Shown here one piece after another: positions 10,441 to 22,609 of a DNA stretch of 64,000 bases; within the stretch, counting starts at the first letter, position 1, and every line of letters starts with the position of its first letter. The notes beneath the pieces are model-generated. The model saw only the letters and a list, made by a program, of their open reading frames with translations. It did no database searches and was not told the origin of the DNA. The stretch is from Pseudofabraea citricarpa (Eukaryota > Ascomycota > Leotiomycetes > Helotiales > Dermateaceae). Both the position numbers and the translations under genes were made by a program. The stretch spans positions 186,001-250,000 of the forward strand of contig JAPWGK010000013.1 of assembly GCA_029641185.1 (NCBI GenBank), given 5' to 3'.

Positions 10441-10964
10441 TCGTTAGATATTATTAATACTATAATACTATTAAATAACTCGAAGGGATTATTATTAGGG
10501 TTATTATAATAGAAATCGCTTTTATTATCTTTACTCTTAATATTAGACTTATACTTATTAACCTTAGAATCTAAGTTTTCTTTATAAAGTTACTTAAGAG
10601 AATTAAGAGTATTATTATTACCTAGAGTATTATTCTTAGCTTCTTTCTTATTTGACTACGTAAGCCCTTCTATACTATAATCAGACTTTAGACTCTTATA
10701 TTAGTAGTATTATAGTTATTTCTTAAGATTTTCGATTACTAAGTTTTTAGATTTAATAAGCTTTTTATATTCTTTTGCTACTCTTTTAGCCTTATTCTTT
10801 ATATCTCTTAAAGTAATCCGGGTCTTTTCTATAATCTCTACTTTCTTTTCTACTAACTTTATCTTCTTATAAGATAAGTCGACCGTTTTCTTAATATACT
10901 TTAAAATAATTTCTTTTAGCGCTTTCTTATTAAAATCTTTAGCCTTTAGCTATTTTATACTAAA
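10441..10964 (-). pseudogene. Coiled-coil reading-frame relic downstream of integrase
   Basis: On the minus strand one frame reads for about 175 codons with only six or so TAA/TAG stops. It gives a Lys/Glu/Leu/Ile-rich helix with heptad-like spacing (for example KLVEKKVEIIEKTR, then VIENLKK) followed by an Asn/Ser-rich segment. Its stops fit RIP of Gln codons. It lies more than 3 kb beyond the integrase relic, where a standard Gypsy element would already have ended. I do not recognise the family. Confidence 0.55.
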
Positions 10965-13900
10965 CTTCTTATTAGGCTTTACGACTATTATAAAGATTAC
11001 TATCTTTTACGTAAGCGTATTAATATCTCGTATATTCTTTAGTAGTTCTTATATAAATCTTTTAGTTCTAATATTTCTAGTATCTTAAATCGCCTTATAT
11101 AATATAATAATCTCTCCTCTAATATTTAGTATATCTAGATACTTTAGCTTTTTCTTATACGTATTATTAAACTTTAGTATTACCTGCTTCCTATCTTATT
11201 TAGTTATTAATAGTTTATTATCCTTATCTTTTATATTATAATACGACTAAAAGTCGTAGTATAATTTACCTTAATAATTATACGCGTACGAAGCTATATA
11301 ATATCTCGTAACTAATATAAGTATTCCCTCTAATATAACTATTATAATCTTAGATACTAGTAGAATCTTATCTAAATCTAGCTATTCTTCTTTAGTATAT
11401 ACTAGACTATCTAACTTAGCGAATCTTATTTTCTTTTTATTTATAATTAATAATAGGGTATACTTAAGGTTCTTATAAACTCTATTATTTTACTTTTATT
11501 CTTTCGTTTCCTTAATAATACTAGGGATTTAATATAAACCTTTAACCTTAGGTAAAGCTAATCCTAAAACTATAAGTTTAATTATCTTTCCTTTCCTATT
11601 ATTTCTTTATTTAATATAAATAAGGTTTTTATCCTTATCTTTATCTTCTTATTAAACTTCTTTAAATATATTTATTAAAGCTAATTTCAAAAGTCTAATA
11701 TAATAGTTATTCTAAGTAGGTTTAATAGGTTTTTTCTTCTTTCTTCCTCTAGATATAATATTCTAGGACTTCTAAACTAGTTTCTTCTTCTAGTTTTCTT
11801 TTTTAGGCTCTTCTTCTTTTATTTCTAGCTTATCCCTAATTATCTCTTCTCGCGGATCTTTAGTAGGTTATATATAATCCTCTAGTAGGTTTCTATTATT
11901 ATCTGATTCTAGATCTTTTATTATAGATTTCTCTTATTTAGTTAAAGTTTTAAAGATAATTCTATAGAGCTAAGTTATATCTAGGTAATTAGTTATATCT
12001 TATATCTAGTTATTTATTTATATAATATCCGCTCGTTCTAACCTTACTTTAGTTTCTTTAATATTTATAACTTTAATCCTTTAAATAATTTATCTATAAA
12101 TTTCGTCTTTATCTTTTACTATCGTTCGTATTAATATTTTCTTATAAGCTTTATTAGCTATTTAGTCTACTTCCCTCCGCTTACGTACTATAGCCTTAGC
12201 TAAGCTTAATTATAAGCTTAACTTCTTATTATTCTTAATAGTTATATTCTTTATTAATTCCTTACTTTTTATACTCTTATTATTCGCTTTAGTTCTTTTA
12301 GCTTCTCTTAAATTCGTATTACTTAAGATTAGATCACGTATTATAGGCTCTCTAAGTAACTTTACTTTCTTTAATTTATTATTTTATAAACTAATTGATA
12401 TTAATCGCTTACGCTTATTAGGCTTAGGTTATAGTTATTAGTTTATTATCTTTAATAAGTTCTAATTTATAGTTTTATATATATCGCGAACCTTTATAAC
12501 TATCTTAATAATAATAATTCTAATTAGTAATAATAATAAAAAGGTTCGATCGAAATATTAGAGTTTTATTACTAGCACGTAAGTAGATCTTATATTATAG
12601 TCCTAATAATATATTATTAAGGAGGAATAATTATTATAATATAAAAAGATATTCTCTACTTCCTATCTTATACGATTATAAAAGATAAACCGCACGTTAT
12701 ATAATTAGGATTAGATAGCCTCTTAGTTAACTTATTACGTTTTCTACTTGTTACTAACTAAAGAACTTATTCCTTAATCTAAAATATATCTTAAAGCGTT
12801 CCTATAATATATTATACGCAAATAATTATCGCCTTAGTTAAGTTATATTTATTCTTATTAATATTCTAGTATTAATATTATAGTTATTATAAAAAGCAAA
12901 GTTCGAATCGAATTTTATACCTAATTCTTAGATTAGAATACGTACTATTAAATTATTCTATAAAATCGTATTATTATTAAGTTATAAAACCTCTAAGTTA
13001 TCTAGAGATAAGAGTAATATAATCCTTTTACTTCTTTTTACTTTTAACCCTTTTATTATAACTAAGTTTATTATCTTATTATCTCCTTCCTTCTTACCTT
13101 ATAACTTTAGTATATAATCCTAGTTAACTTTACTATAAGCTAGTTGCTAATATTCTTATATAGTTTAAATACCTATAATCGCTTTAGTATATAATTAGTA
13201 TCTTTTCTAAAGTATATTTCTTTTATTATCTTAGTATATTTCTTAGTATAATTTTATTTTAGTATATAATCGTAATACTTTTACTATTACCCTAATTATA
13301 TTATTTATTTTATCTACGCCCTTAGTATTATATATAGCTCTTATAAAATCCTAATTTAGCTTCTTCTACTTTTACAAAAAAACTTATTTTATTCTTATTT
13401 TCTATAATCTTTTATCTTCTCCTAAAATAAAAGAATTTGCTAAATATTATTTATAATAAAGGAAATCTTGTTTATATTTGTTAGATATTATAAGCTTAAA
13501 AAGCTTATACTATTATATTAGTCTATTACTTGTTATTACTAATAGTTTAGATCTCTTTTATTAGTAGTATCCCTAGGAAATTAAATAAACTCCTTAAATT
13601 ATTCTTTAGATTCTACTTTATTACCTATAAATAATAATTTATTTGTGTTAGATTTAAGGTTAGTTAGTAGGTTAAGTTTAATTTTACGCCTTTATTCTAT
13701 TATAACTTTATTATCTCGCTTCTTCTAGGTCTTTATAATAGCTTTCTTAACTCTCTTATTCGAAGTAAAATATTCTTTTTATTCTCTAGACTTTCTTAGT
13801 ACGAAGAGCTTTAGATTATTAATATATTATTTTTCGTGCTTTTCTTTTAAGTAGATATCTCTAAGCTCGGCTAATTATCCTCTTTTACTAATTTATATTA

Positions 13901-14640
13901 TTATAAAAGGACCGTCTTATCTTAGTTCTAGTTTATAAGAATATTATTTATCCTATATAATTCTCCTTAGAAGTACTAGTAATTCTTTTTTTATTTTCTT
14001 ATATAATACGAACTTCTATTTTATCTTTTCCTATAGTTTATCTTACTTCTTAAGATAAGCTTATACTATAATATTTCTTTACGCCTCGATCTTTATTATT
14101 CTTTCTAATTAACTAAGCCTTAGCTTAGCTATTTTAACTTTAATAGGCTTTATAACTACTAGATTAATATTATTTATAATATTATATTATACTAATATCT
14201 ACTTATATCTTAGATTAACGTCTTTAAGGAAATATATTCTAATCTCTACTTTAATATCTAATAATAAGTCTTTATTATAATACGCTTAGAATCCTATTAA
14301 TAGTTCTAAAGGTATAAAGCTATATACTTTTATTTATTATATTCGAATTATATTAATAATTATTAGAAGAAATATATCCTAGTATATAATATATTTATCT
14401 TTTCCTTATAAGATTACATGTATTCCCTTTAAAATAAGCTAAATTATTCGTTTATTTATACTAATAGATATAAGATAGCTTGTTAATACCTAGAAATAAT
14501 ATATATTATTATTCTTAAGAAGCTAATCGAAATACTTTTTAAAATAACTCTTATTATTAGTATAAACTAATAAAAGCTAGCTAAATATATTAATAATCTT
14601 CTATAATAACCTTACTAAATCTTTTAATCTCGTTTTAGCT

Positions 14641-14765
14641 ATCGTGTTAGCTTATAGAAATCGTATTATATAATTATTTGCGATAATAATATATTTCTTT
14701 CCTATTAATAATACTAGGGAAATAAGACTAATAAAATTAAATCCGATTATATCTAGAGGTTAAAG
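14641..14765 (-). pseudogene. Integrase core relic of the retrotransposon
   Basis: The minus-strand frame beginning at 14765 reads PLDIIGFNFISLISL, then GKKYIIIANNYIIRFL. This matches the usual fungal Gypsy integrase catalytic block (D-I-G-F-D-F-I-G-P and K-Y-I-L-V-A-V-D-Y), with catalytic Asp codons turned to Asn, a G-to-A change. It is in the same frame as the RNase H relic 1134 bases away, so few indels have occurred between them. Confidence 0.85.
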
Positions 14766-15404
14766 ATATAAGATTAATAGTAAACCTATTATTAGCTTTA
14801 GTAAGCCTATTACTTAATAACTTAGATATTCTCTATAATAATTATAGATATCTTTCTATTATATTAGCTAGTAGTATTATCTTATATATTACGTCTTAGT
14901 TAATTCTTATATAAAATACCTATAAATATTATATAAGTTATATAAAATCTTATTAATATTATTCTTTCGAATATATCTGCTTAATTTCCTATTAGCTTTA
15001 TAATATAATAGCTAGAACTACTCCCTTAGCGTAATCTTATATATTTTATTAGGATTATCTAAGGGTAATATTATTTTATAAAAGATAAATTTTATTAAAT
15101 AATATTAAATATATTATCTTCTTAAGGCTATTATATTATAATTCTTTATAAATTCCACGTATAATCTATAATCTATAACCTTTATATAATTAGGATTATA
15201 AAGCTAGCTTTCTTATCCTTAAATTACTACGTTTTATCTTTCTTTCCTTATATTTAAGGCGTCTCTTATCTAATACTTATATACTAAAGGTTCGTTAATA
15301 GATATTATTTCTAGGGAATATATAATATAATCGAGGCTAATATCTTTAGATAACTCCTTTAATTTAGGCTTATTAAGGTCGACTAATCTTAACTTAATAT
15401 CCTA

Positions 15405-15899
15405 GATTCGGGATAATCTATTTATAATTACTAACTTACGTCTAGGAATATACTTAATATTTAGGTTAAATTCTAAGAGTATTATTTACTATCGATTAGC
15501 CTTCCTATAAGGGTTTTTATTCTTTAATATACTTAAAATTATATTATAGTTTATATAAGTAATAATTAGAAACTTTAAGCCGACTATTATTTATCTAATA
15601 TCTTATAAATATTAAACTAATATATATATTTCTCGTTTCGTAATTTATTAGCTCTCTTAAGCTTTTATATATAAAAATAAAATAAACGTAATAAATTTCT
15701 TAATAGTATATTTTAAAATTAATATCCTAGGCAGAGAATTCTTAAGTTATATTAAGACTCTACTATTACCTATTATAAACGTATCGTAAGCTAAATGAAA
15801 TTACTTTTCTAGGTTTATTATAATTATTATATTTTCGGTTATTACTTCTTTTAATTACTTAAAGATCTCTTCTTACTTATTAGTTTATATAAATCCTAA
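15405..15899 (-). pseudogene. RNase H domain relic of the retrotransposon pol
   Basis: A single minus-strand frame of 165 codons matches the fungal Gypsy RNase H when its stops are read as Gln/Trp. Visible landmarks are GFI-W-TN, EEIFK-LKEVI, LEK-FHLAYD, the EREIY block, VGLKF and the closing IKYIPRRKLV followed by RLSRI. The DAS active-site motif has become altered. Reverse transcriptase should lie upstream at about 16.0-17.4 kb, where I could not read a clean catalytic motif. Confidence 0.85.
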
Positions 15900-18800
15900 G
15901 GCGACCTTTTATATTATTATCTTACTCTTATTCTTTCCTTTCTTAATAGAAACAAGGACCTTCTTATATATAATATATTTTTGTAACTTAGCAGATAAGT
16001 TTATTCTTCCTAGAATAAAGCCCTTAAAATAAGATAAAGTATTTAGAAAATATTATAGTTATATATTAGACCTTAGTAATAGCTACTCTTAGAATATAAT
16101 AATCTTTTATATTACTAGGCGTAATCTAAACTCGCTTTTACTAAAACTAAGTATTATAACTACAAGTAGTCTAACTTTAGTTTTCTTTAGGTTTAATATT
16201 AACTTTACCTAAGTTAATTAAGAGAGATAATACTTATATATAAACTTGATTAAATTTTTAATTATATTAGCTCTACTAAAATTATTATTAATAAAATATA
16301 TAAATATTACCTTTCCTAGTATTATATCTCTTAATATTAGCTTTATATCTAGACTAGGAATTATACCTATAATAAGGTTCTTTAGCCTCACGTACGTATT
16401 ATAAGCTCTAGTAAGGCTTTGTCTTATTCTTAAATAATAGAATTATCTAATTACTATTAAGAATCTAGTCTTATATTAGTACTTTTAATATATAAGAATC
16501 GCCTAGTATTTATTCTTTATATCTACTAAGAATAAGAATAATATAAAGATTTATAATAAGGTTTTATAAATTATTTCAATTCGCTTTATTAGATAATTTG
16601 CTTTAATTATTATATCGTTTAGGGGAATATAACTATATATTATTTATAGATCGTTATCTAGTTTCTTAGGATATAATATTAATATTAACTAAGGAGAAAT
16701 ATAATTTATAATAATCTTATTCTCTACTAACTCTAGTAAATACTTGTTCTATTATTCGACTTCCTTTATATTATATAATCTAAGTAGACTTACCTTTAGA
16801 ATTATACTTACGTATATTAGAATTTTATACTTAAGTATATCTGTTATAAGTATTTTATATATAATATTTATAAATATATCTTTTTATATATATAATATTT
16901 TCGTAATAGCTTCTTTTATATTATCTAGGATTATTTTACTAATAAAGCCTAGGTACTTATTCGTTTATTTAAGATATTCCTCTTTTATTACTAATATTAT
17001 AAGTCTTCTAAATATAATAAGTTTACGCTTTATAGGAAAGCTTATAAATTTATACGTAAATACCTCCTCTTCTTTATACCTTAATATATTCTTAATACCT
17101 ATATATTCGATTATATCTTCTAGTAAGATAGGTTTTTACTTTAGTAGAGTTAAGCCTAGTTTAAGAGTAATAGGTTTATCTTTAAAGTAATTATAAATAT
17201 TAACTTTTACGCTCTTTAAATTTATTATTTTAGTATCTTTATTCTAAGATAAAAGTAGAGAGAAATATAAAAGGGGGTTCTTTTAAAATATACTTTAGTA
17301 GAGATTACCTTAATAAAAATCCTTAATTATATCTTAGTACTTATTATCGTCTTAATTTCTATTTTATTCTTTATTTGTACTAGGGTTAAAGTATATAATT
17401 TAGACTTCTTTTGTAAAATATACTTTTTATTAGGGTTATTTTCTATCTATTAGATTAGTTAAGATTAATATTATAATACGTATTCTATTACTCTTTAATT
17501 ATTTAGTATATAATCTAGCTTCGAGTTTACTATATATTTCTTTTATTATCTTATTATAAGCTTTAAGAGCTTTATCCTTTCTTACTAATTCTAGGTAATC
17601 TCTTAGTAAGGGTAATATTATATATAGCTTTTTTAGCTTAGAGTACTTAGATATTTTTATATTTAGGTTATAAGGATATTCTTAGTTACTAATAATTTTA
17701 GCCTTTCTAGTTAATCTACGTTTAGTCTTTCTATTATATAGCTAAATTATATATACTATTATATTATAAACGCTAATAATATTCTTACCTCTTTTTATTC
17801 TTTCTTTAGTTATAAATTTATATCCTAGGTCTAAAGTCTTACTTATAGCTTCTTAGGGAGCTATAAGCGGTTTACTTTTCCCTAACTTTTAGTATCGTCC
17901 TTATTATTATCCTTCTTATAACTATTATACCTAATCTCTTTTATATTAGATTCTTTCTTATCCTTAGATTCGTTTTATAATTAGCTTAGAATCTTCTAGA
18001 TAAGTTCTAAAGACTTATTATTATCTTTATTACCTTCTTTAGATTTCTTATTTATAAGTAAGACTTAACCTAAAGGCTTTATTCCTTAATAAACCCTAAT
18101 CTTAATAGGAATATAATTATTAGTTTTTATATAATCTATTTTTACTTAAGTTAGCTTTATTATCTTTAGGCTATCTCTAATAAAGTATTATTTAGAACTA
18201 TAGAGTCTGATAGTATTAGCTTACTTAAGCTATAGTTTACCTAAGATAACTTGATATAAAGTCTTACTATTAATAATATAAAAATCTTATTTTATTATTA
18301 CTATTATAGTCTTTACCTTAATCGTAATATAATAGTAAAGCTACTTATAAGAGCTATCTATAATCTTTATATATAAACTCTTATCTTAAACCTATATATA
18401 ATTAAGTTATTATATAACCTTCGTATTAATAATATTAATTCCTAATCTTATATTAACTAGATCGCGTTTTATTTATTATATTATTATAATATCTTTTATA
18501 AATAGAAGAAATATAATAGTATAAAAGTTTAGGATTAATATTTCTCTTATTAATAATAGGATTAAAACTAATAATACTTTAACCTCTCTTTTATCTTTAA
18601 CTATTATATATTAAGGAAATTTACATGGTATAATATTATTCTTATAATAATTATTATACTCTTTTCCTTATTTCTTTATATTCTTTTTCTCTCCTTCTTA
18701 TAATATAAGTCCCTCTATTATTTAAGTACGCGCTTATAGATAGATTAAAAAAAATTATACCTAAGAGATCCTAGGCTTATAAGCTAACTTGCCTTTAGTA

Positions 18801-19790
18801 AAATTAATCTATATATCGTAAGATTTTCTTCCTTATATAACCTTAATCTCCTTATTAGGGACCCTCTTCTTAATAATAGCCTTTAATTTTAATCTACTAG
18901 TCTTATTAGGAATATTATTACCTAGGAATTTTCTCTTATCTATTATATTTACTTTAACTATAATTATCTTACTAGGTATATTATATTATATTATCTTAAT
19001 ACTATAGGTCTTAGCTAGTCTAGATATAATAAAGAATCTAGTATTATAATTTTAGCTATTAAGCTTTATAATTTTAGGTCCTTATTAAGGAGGTAGTTTC
19101 TCTAGGATATATTAGGTTTTAACTTAGGCTACTTTAACTTATTAGGGTATAAGAGTTTTTTAATTACTTCTAAAACCTATATTATTCGAGTTATACTTTC
19201 TAAAAGCCCTATTATAATATTCTTAAGCTAACTTTACCGATTCTTCTTTATTTAGTTTAATCGGGTTTATATAATTATTTGCGTAATATCTTTTATTATT
19301 ATAAGAAAAGTAAGTTAATCCTATTAGTATTTTATACTTAGAGGTATTTTAGCTTATATTATTACGCTAATTATTTGCTAGGCGTCTACGATCTTAAGGT
19401 TAACTATATAATCGGGAATTATTATACTATTATTTATCCTATTAATTTTAGTTATATCCTTCTAGATTATATACTAAGGTATTATAAGTAATATCGTTTT
19501 ATATAGGTTATAAAGCTTATCTGTTAGAAGAAATATAAAATAACTTTAATATCTTATTAATACTTCCTATTATTTATACGAATACTACGTTTTAATCTCT
19601 AATTATCTTAATTAATATTATATCCTTTAGATCTACTTTGGCTTTATATATATATTCCTTTTTCTCTTTCTTTTATATTACCTCTTCCTCTTAAGATCTT
19701 AAAGCTCCTAAGGTAATCTTAACGATCTCCTTAAATTTTACTTCCTTCGATCTAGAATATATACTAATAGTAGCACAAATAATATTATTA

Positions 19791-20065
19791 CTTAATCCTA
19801 TAATAAACTAGTTAATAACTTTAGTATCCTTTAATTCTCTAAGTAGCTTCCGAATTCTTCGAGTCTCTTAGATATAGTCGGCTAATATCTTTCTATTCTA
19901 ATCTAGCTTATTAAGCTTTTACTAAGTAGATCGCTTCGACTTATACTATTACTCTTCTTAGAATCTGTTAAGTATTAATTATTTAAAAGTAAACTACTTT
20001 ATTCGGCTTATACGATTTATATTATTATAATAAGTCTACGTAGCGTCTTACGTCTTTCTAATCGC
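19791..20065 (-). pseudogene. Gag relic of the retrotransposon
   Basis: The minus-strand frame from 20065 runs about 92 codons with all stops at TAA/TAG. It resembles the retrotransposon gag domain: an LILNRF block, then KLNKLD-NRK, ADYI-ETRRIRKLLRELKD and a closing FIIGLS. This is the expected first gene after the right-hand (5') LTR. No zinc knuckle was recognised. Confidence 0.75.
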
Positions 20066-21088
20066 CTTTATATATATACGTCTGTTAGCCTTAATCTCTT
20101 ATTTAGTCTTATCTTTATTACTAGAAATACTCTTATAAGACTTATAGATTATATCTAGCTAAAGCTTAATATTATCTTTATTACCCTTAAAAGTAGGAAC
20201 TTTAATATATACGTAAGCTATCTTTCTTTCTTAGTAAGATATAAACTTAGGTATTATTCGTGTTAATAATATCTCTAGATAAAATTCTTATTAGAATTCT
20301 TCCTTAGTATAAGATCTAAGAATAAAATAATCTTTAGAGGAAGATTCGTCTAATTCGACTCTTGTTTTCTTTATAAGCCTTTAATAATTAGAGTTTACTC
20401 GGATTTATATATTTAGTAAGTTATTACTAATATCGTTCTTATATCTAATTTAGATAATATTATTATAGACTTAGGGGTTTACTTTAATTTTATTACTTGT
20501 AATAAAGCTTATAGGAGATATCTTATATAAAGTAGATTAAGATATACTTGAATCGGTTTCTAATATATACTTTCTATAACTTTATAATAGTCTGATATCT
20601 TAGACTACTATAACCTTACTACTTGGCAGATATATTATAAGAAAGTAAGGGGTTATTAAATAAAAGGAGAGGAAGTTAGTTATAATTCGAGAAAAGTATT
20701 AAGATATATTAGTATTAAAAGAGAAAGAAAGTTAATAGTTATTATCCGGTTATATTTGGTAATATTATATACCTTTCACTTAGTAACTCTAGATATCTAG
20801 TCTCGAATATTACTACTCGTAATTCTATAATAAATCGTAGTCTTAATACTCGAAAGAACTCGTATATCTTATCTTAGAATATATACTATAATACCTTACT
20901 AATTATAAAATATCCGAAACTCGTTTAAGTAGTCGTCTTCTAAAATATATTATTATTTTAGTTACTTCTACTAGGTTACGTATTATAATATTTAAAATCG
21001 CTTGTTATAGTAATTTCGTTATAATAGGTCTTATTAGAAATTAAGAAAAATAATCGCTTGAAATATACCTAATCCTTAGTTAGATTAC

Positions 21089-21230
21089 TAGTATAACATA
21101 AGGCGGAATAGGTAGCTTAAATCCTTAAAAAGGGTGATACATGATAAACTAAGTAGCTACTCTCTACTCCTATATAAATTATCGTTTAGCTAGTGAGTGG
21201 GTCTGGAATAACTTTCTACCGGTTACACCA
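21089..21230 (-). repeat. LTR, right copy (5' LTR of the element)
   Basis: 142 bp matching the left LTR. It ends in GGTTACACCA immediately before the TTCAC duplication, so the outer end reads TG on the minus strand. This copy keeps more G and C near its outer end than the left LTR. No tRNA primer-binding site could be recognised inside it. Confidence 0.92.
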
Positions 21231-21235
21231 TTCAC
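21231..21235. repeat. Target-site duplication, right copy (TTCAC)
   Basis: Matches 9877-9881 exactly, so the two ends belong to one insertion and no later deletion has removed either junction. Confidence 0.85.
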
Positions 21236-21343
21236 CGTCACCGTCTTATTTAGGCGAAGCAGAGTCGAAACAGCAGAGGCGAAGATGGGAACCACTTATT
21301 AGATGAATACATGGCAACAACTACATAGCAAAGCATCTTTTTG

Positions 21344-22327
21344 TCACCGTACACACATCATCGCATCTTCACCAAAGTGTTCTAGTATGCTCCCTTCCTC
21401 CTTGAGCATCGACCCGATCCAGACACGGCCTCCTTCAATATCACGAGCTCCAAACTTCACCACTGTACATCCCCGGACCTTCGCGGCGGACCAAAGCACG
21501 GCATCCTGAGTCTCCTGCTTTAAGCGAGCAAGTCTCCATGACTCTCGTTGAGAGATTATCTTGCCATGGTCACGATCCACCTTTGCCTGTGATCTAAAAT
21601 CCCGCGCACCGATTCGTGGCAGAGACGAGAACTCAGAGACGAAAAATGCGGCTAGAGACTCAGTTCTTGGTCCATATAGTATCAAGGTTCCAAAGATATC
21701 CAGTCCTTGCATTCTCCTCTTTAATTGCTTGTCTGCTTCTCGGTCACCTTGGAGTAGAACGTTATCTCTCAGGAGCATTCTTGCCCTTGGCTCGCCTTTT
21801 GCTATAGCCCACACTTCGTTTCTACCGCTCCAGCTACCAAGATCCCAATCCTCTCCCCTTGCAGTCCTTCCAGCCGACACCCAGTCGAGCAGGCACAGCG
21901 AGGCCCCACAATGCATCTTAAAGCGTTGAGACTGCTCATAAACACTGCCTTCGAAAGGCTGCACTGGATCAGGTAATAGACATATTGCAGCACCTTGTTG
22001 AATGGTAACTTCTAATGACTGGCGAGTGACGACGTCATGTGATGGTGATTTGAAGACTTTGGTATGACCTTGAGTGACGACACTGAGCTTTGCATTCGAA
22101 TTGACTTCAATGACCAGATGAACTTGGTCTCCACCAACCAGACCTCCACCATATGTCAGCAGAAAGACCAGGACACTCTTTTGGTGTGTTGATGGGGACG
22201 GAGATATTAATTTGAGCGGGTATTGAAATGTCATGCTTGCCAGTGCCGATATAGCTTGAGGTAACAATTGCACACTCAGACTGCCCTCCCCGGGGGCAGA
22301 GGAGGAAGGGGGGAAGGGCGATGTCAT
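21344..22327 (-). CDS. ureD: Urease accessory protein UreD
   Basis: UreD (UreH) works with UreF and UreG to insert nickel into urease in the cytosol. The 327-residue single-exon protein has the UreD-family landmarks: TYGGGLVGGDQ, the VVTQGHTKVFKS stretch, LLPDPVQPFEGS and LLDWVSAGRTARGE. The upstream in-frame codon at 22336 is TTG, so the ATG at 22327 is the start. The stop lies only about 110 bp from the retroelement's target duplication, so the insertion is in or near its 3' UTR but leaves the coding region intact. Confidence 0.93.
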   Translation of the reverse strand: MTSPFPPSSSAPGEGSLSVQLLPQAISALASMTFQYPLKLISPSPSTHQKSVLVFLLTYGGGLVGGDQVHLVIEVNSNAKLSVVTQGHTKVFKSPSHDVVTRQSLEVTIQQGAAICLLPDPVQPFEGSVYEQSQRFKMHCGASLCLLDWVSAGRTARGEDWDLGSWSGRNEVWAIAKGEPRARMLLRDNVLLQGDREADKQLKRRMQGLDIFGTLILYGPRTESLAAFFVSEFSSLPRIGARDFRSQAKVDRDHGKIISQRESWRLARLKQETQDAVLWSAAKVRGCTVVKFGARDIEGGRVWIGSMLKEEGSILEHFGEDAMMCVR

Positions 22328-22609
22328 GATAAGCAAAAGTACTAAGATATCTTGGGCTACTAAATGTTCAGCAGAGTTCAGGGTAGCAGAGGCTTACAGC
22401 AGCAGCAACAGAAGCATGTATATCGGTATTGAAAAGATTACTTGACCTGGAAATAATCAACCTGAGGGTGGGCGCATGTTTAAGCCTGGTTTGTAAGGCC
22501 ACCACACAATGTTCCCCAGGCACCTACTTTCGTAGCACGTGCGTAGCTACCCAGAAAGGTAGAGTAACCATCCTCTACAAAACACTACCAAGATAACCTC
22601 ATCTAAGTT

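Larger units (their letters stand above)
9882..21230 (-). mobile_element. RIP-degraded Ty3/Gypsy LTR retrotransposon, 11.35 kb
   Basis: The element is bounded by near-identical direct repeats (LTRs) and by a TTCAC duplication. It is strikingly A+T rich and full of TA dinucleotides, and almost every amber/ochre codon in the recognisable frames sits where Gln (CAG/CAA) or Trp is expected, the signature of RIP. Minus-strand relics run in retroelement order: gag (19791-20065), RNase H (15405-15899) and integrase core (14641-14765). RNase H then integrase is the Ty3/Gypsy order (Copia has integrase first). A purine-rich stretch on the minus strand abuts the left LTR, as expected for a polypurine tract. 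It cannot encode functional protein now. It separates ALO1 from ureD and contains no host gene I can see. Confidence 0.93.

Noticed and set aside
16744..17190. A 148-codon plus-strand frame inside the retroelement, rich in Ile, Leu, Tyr and Ser
   Set aside because: It is an artefact of TA-saturated DNA on the strand opposite the pol relic; composition resembles random AT-rich translation and no domain is visible.
21060..21088. tRNA primer-binding site next to the right LTR
   Set aside because: The sequence inside the 5' LTR does not match a recognisable tRNA 3' end; RIP may have erased it, so no call is made.
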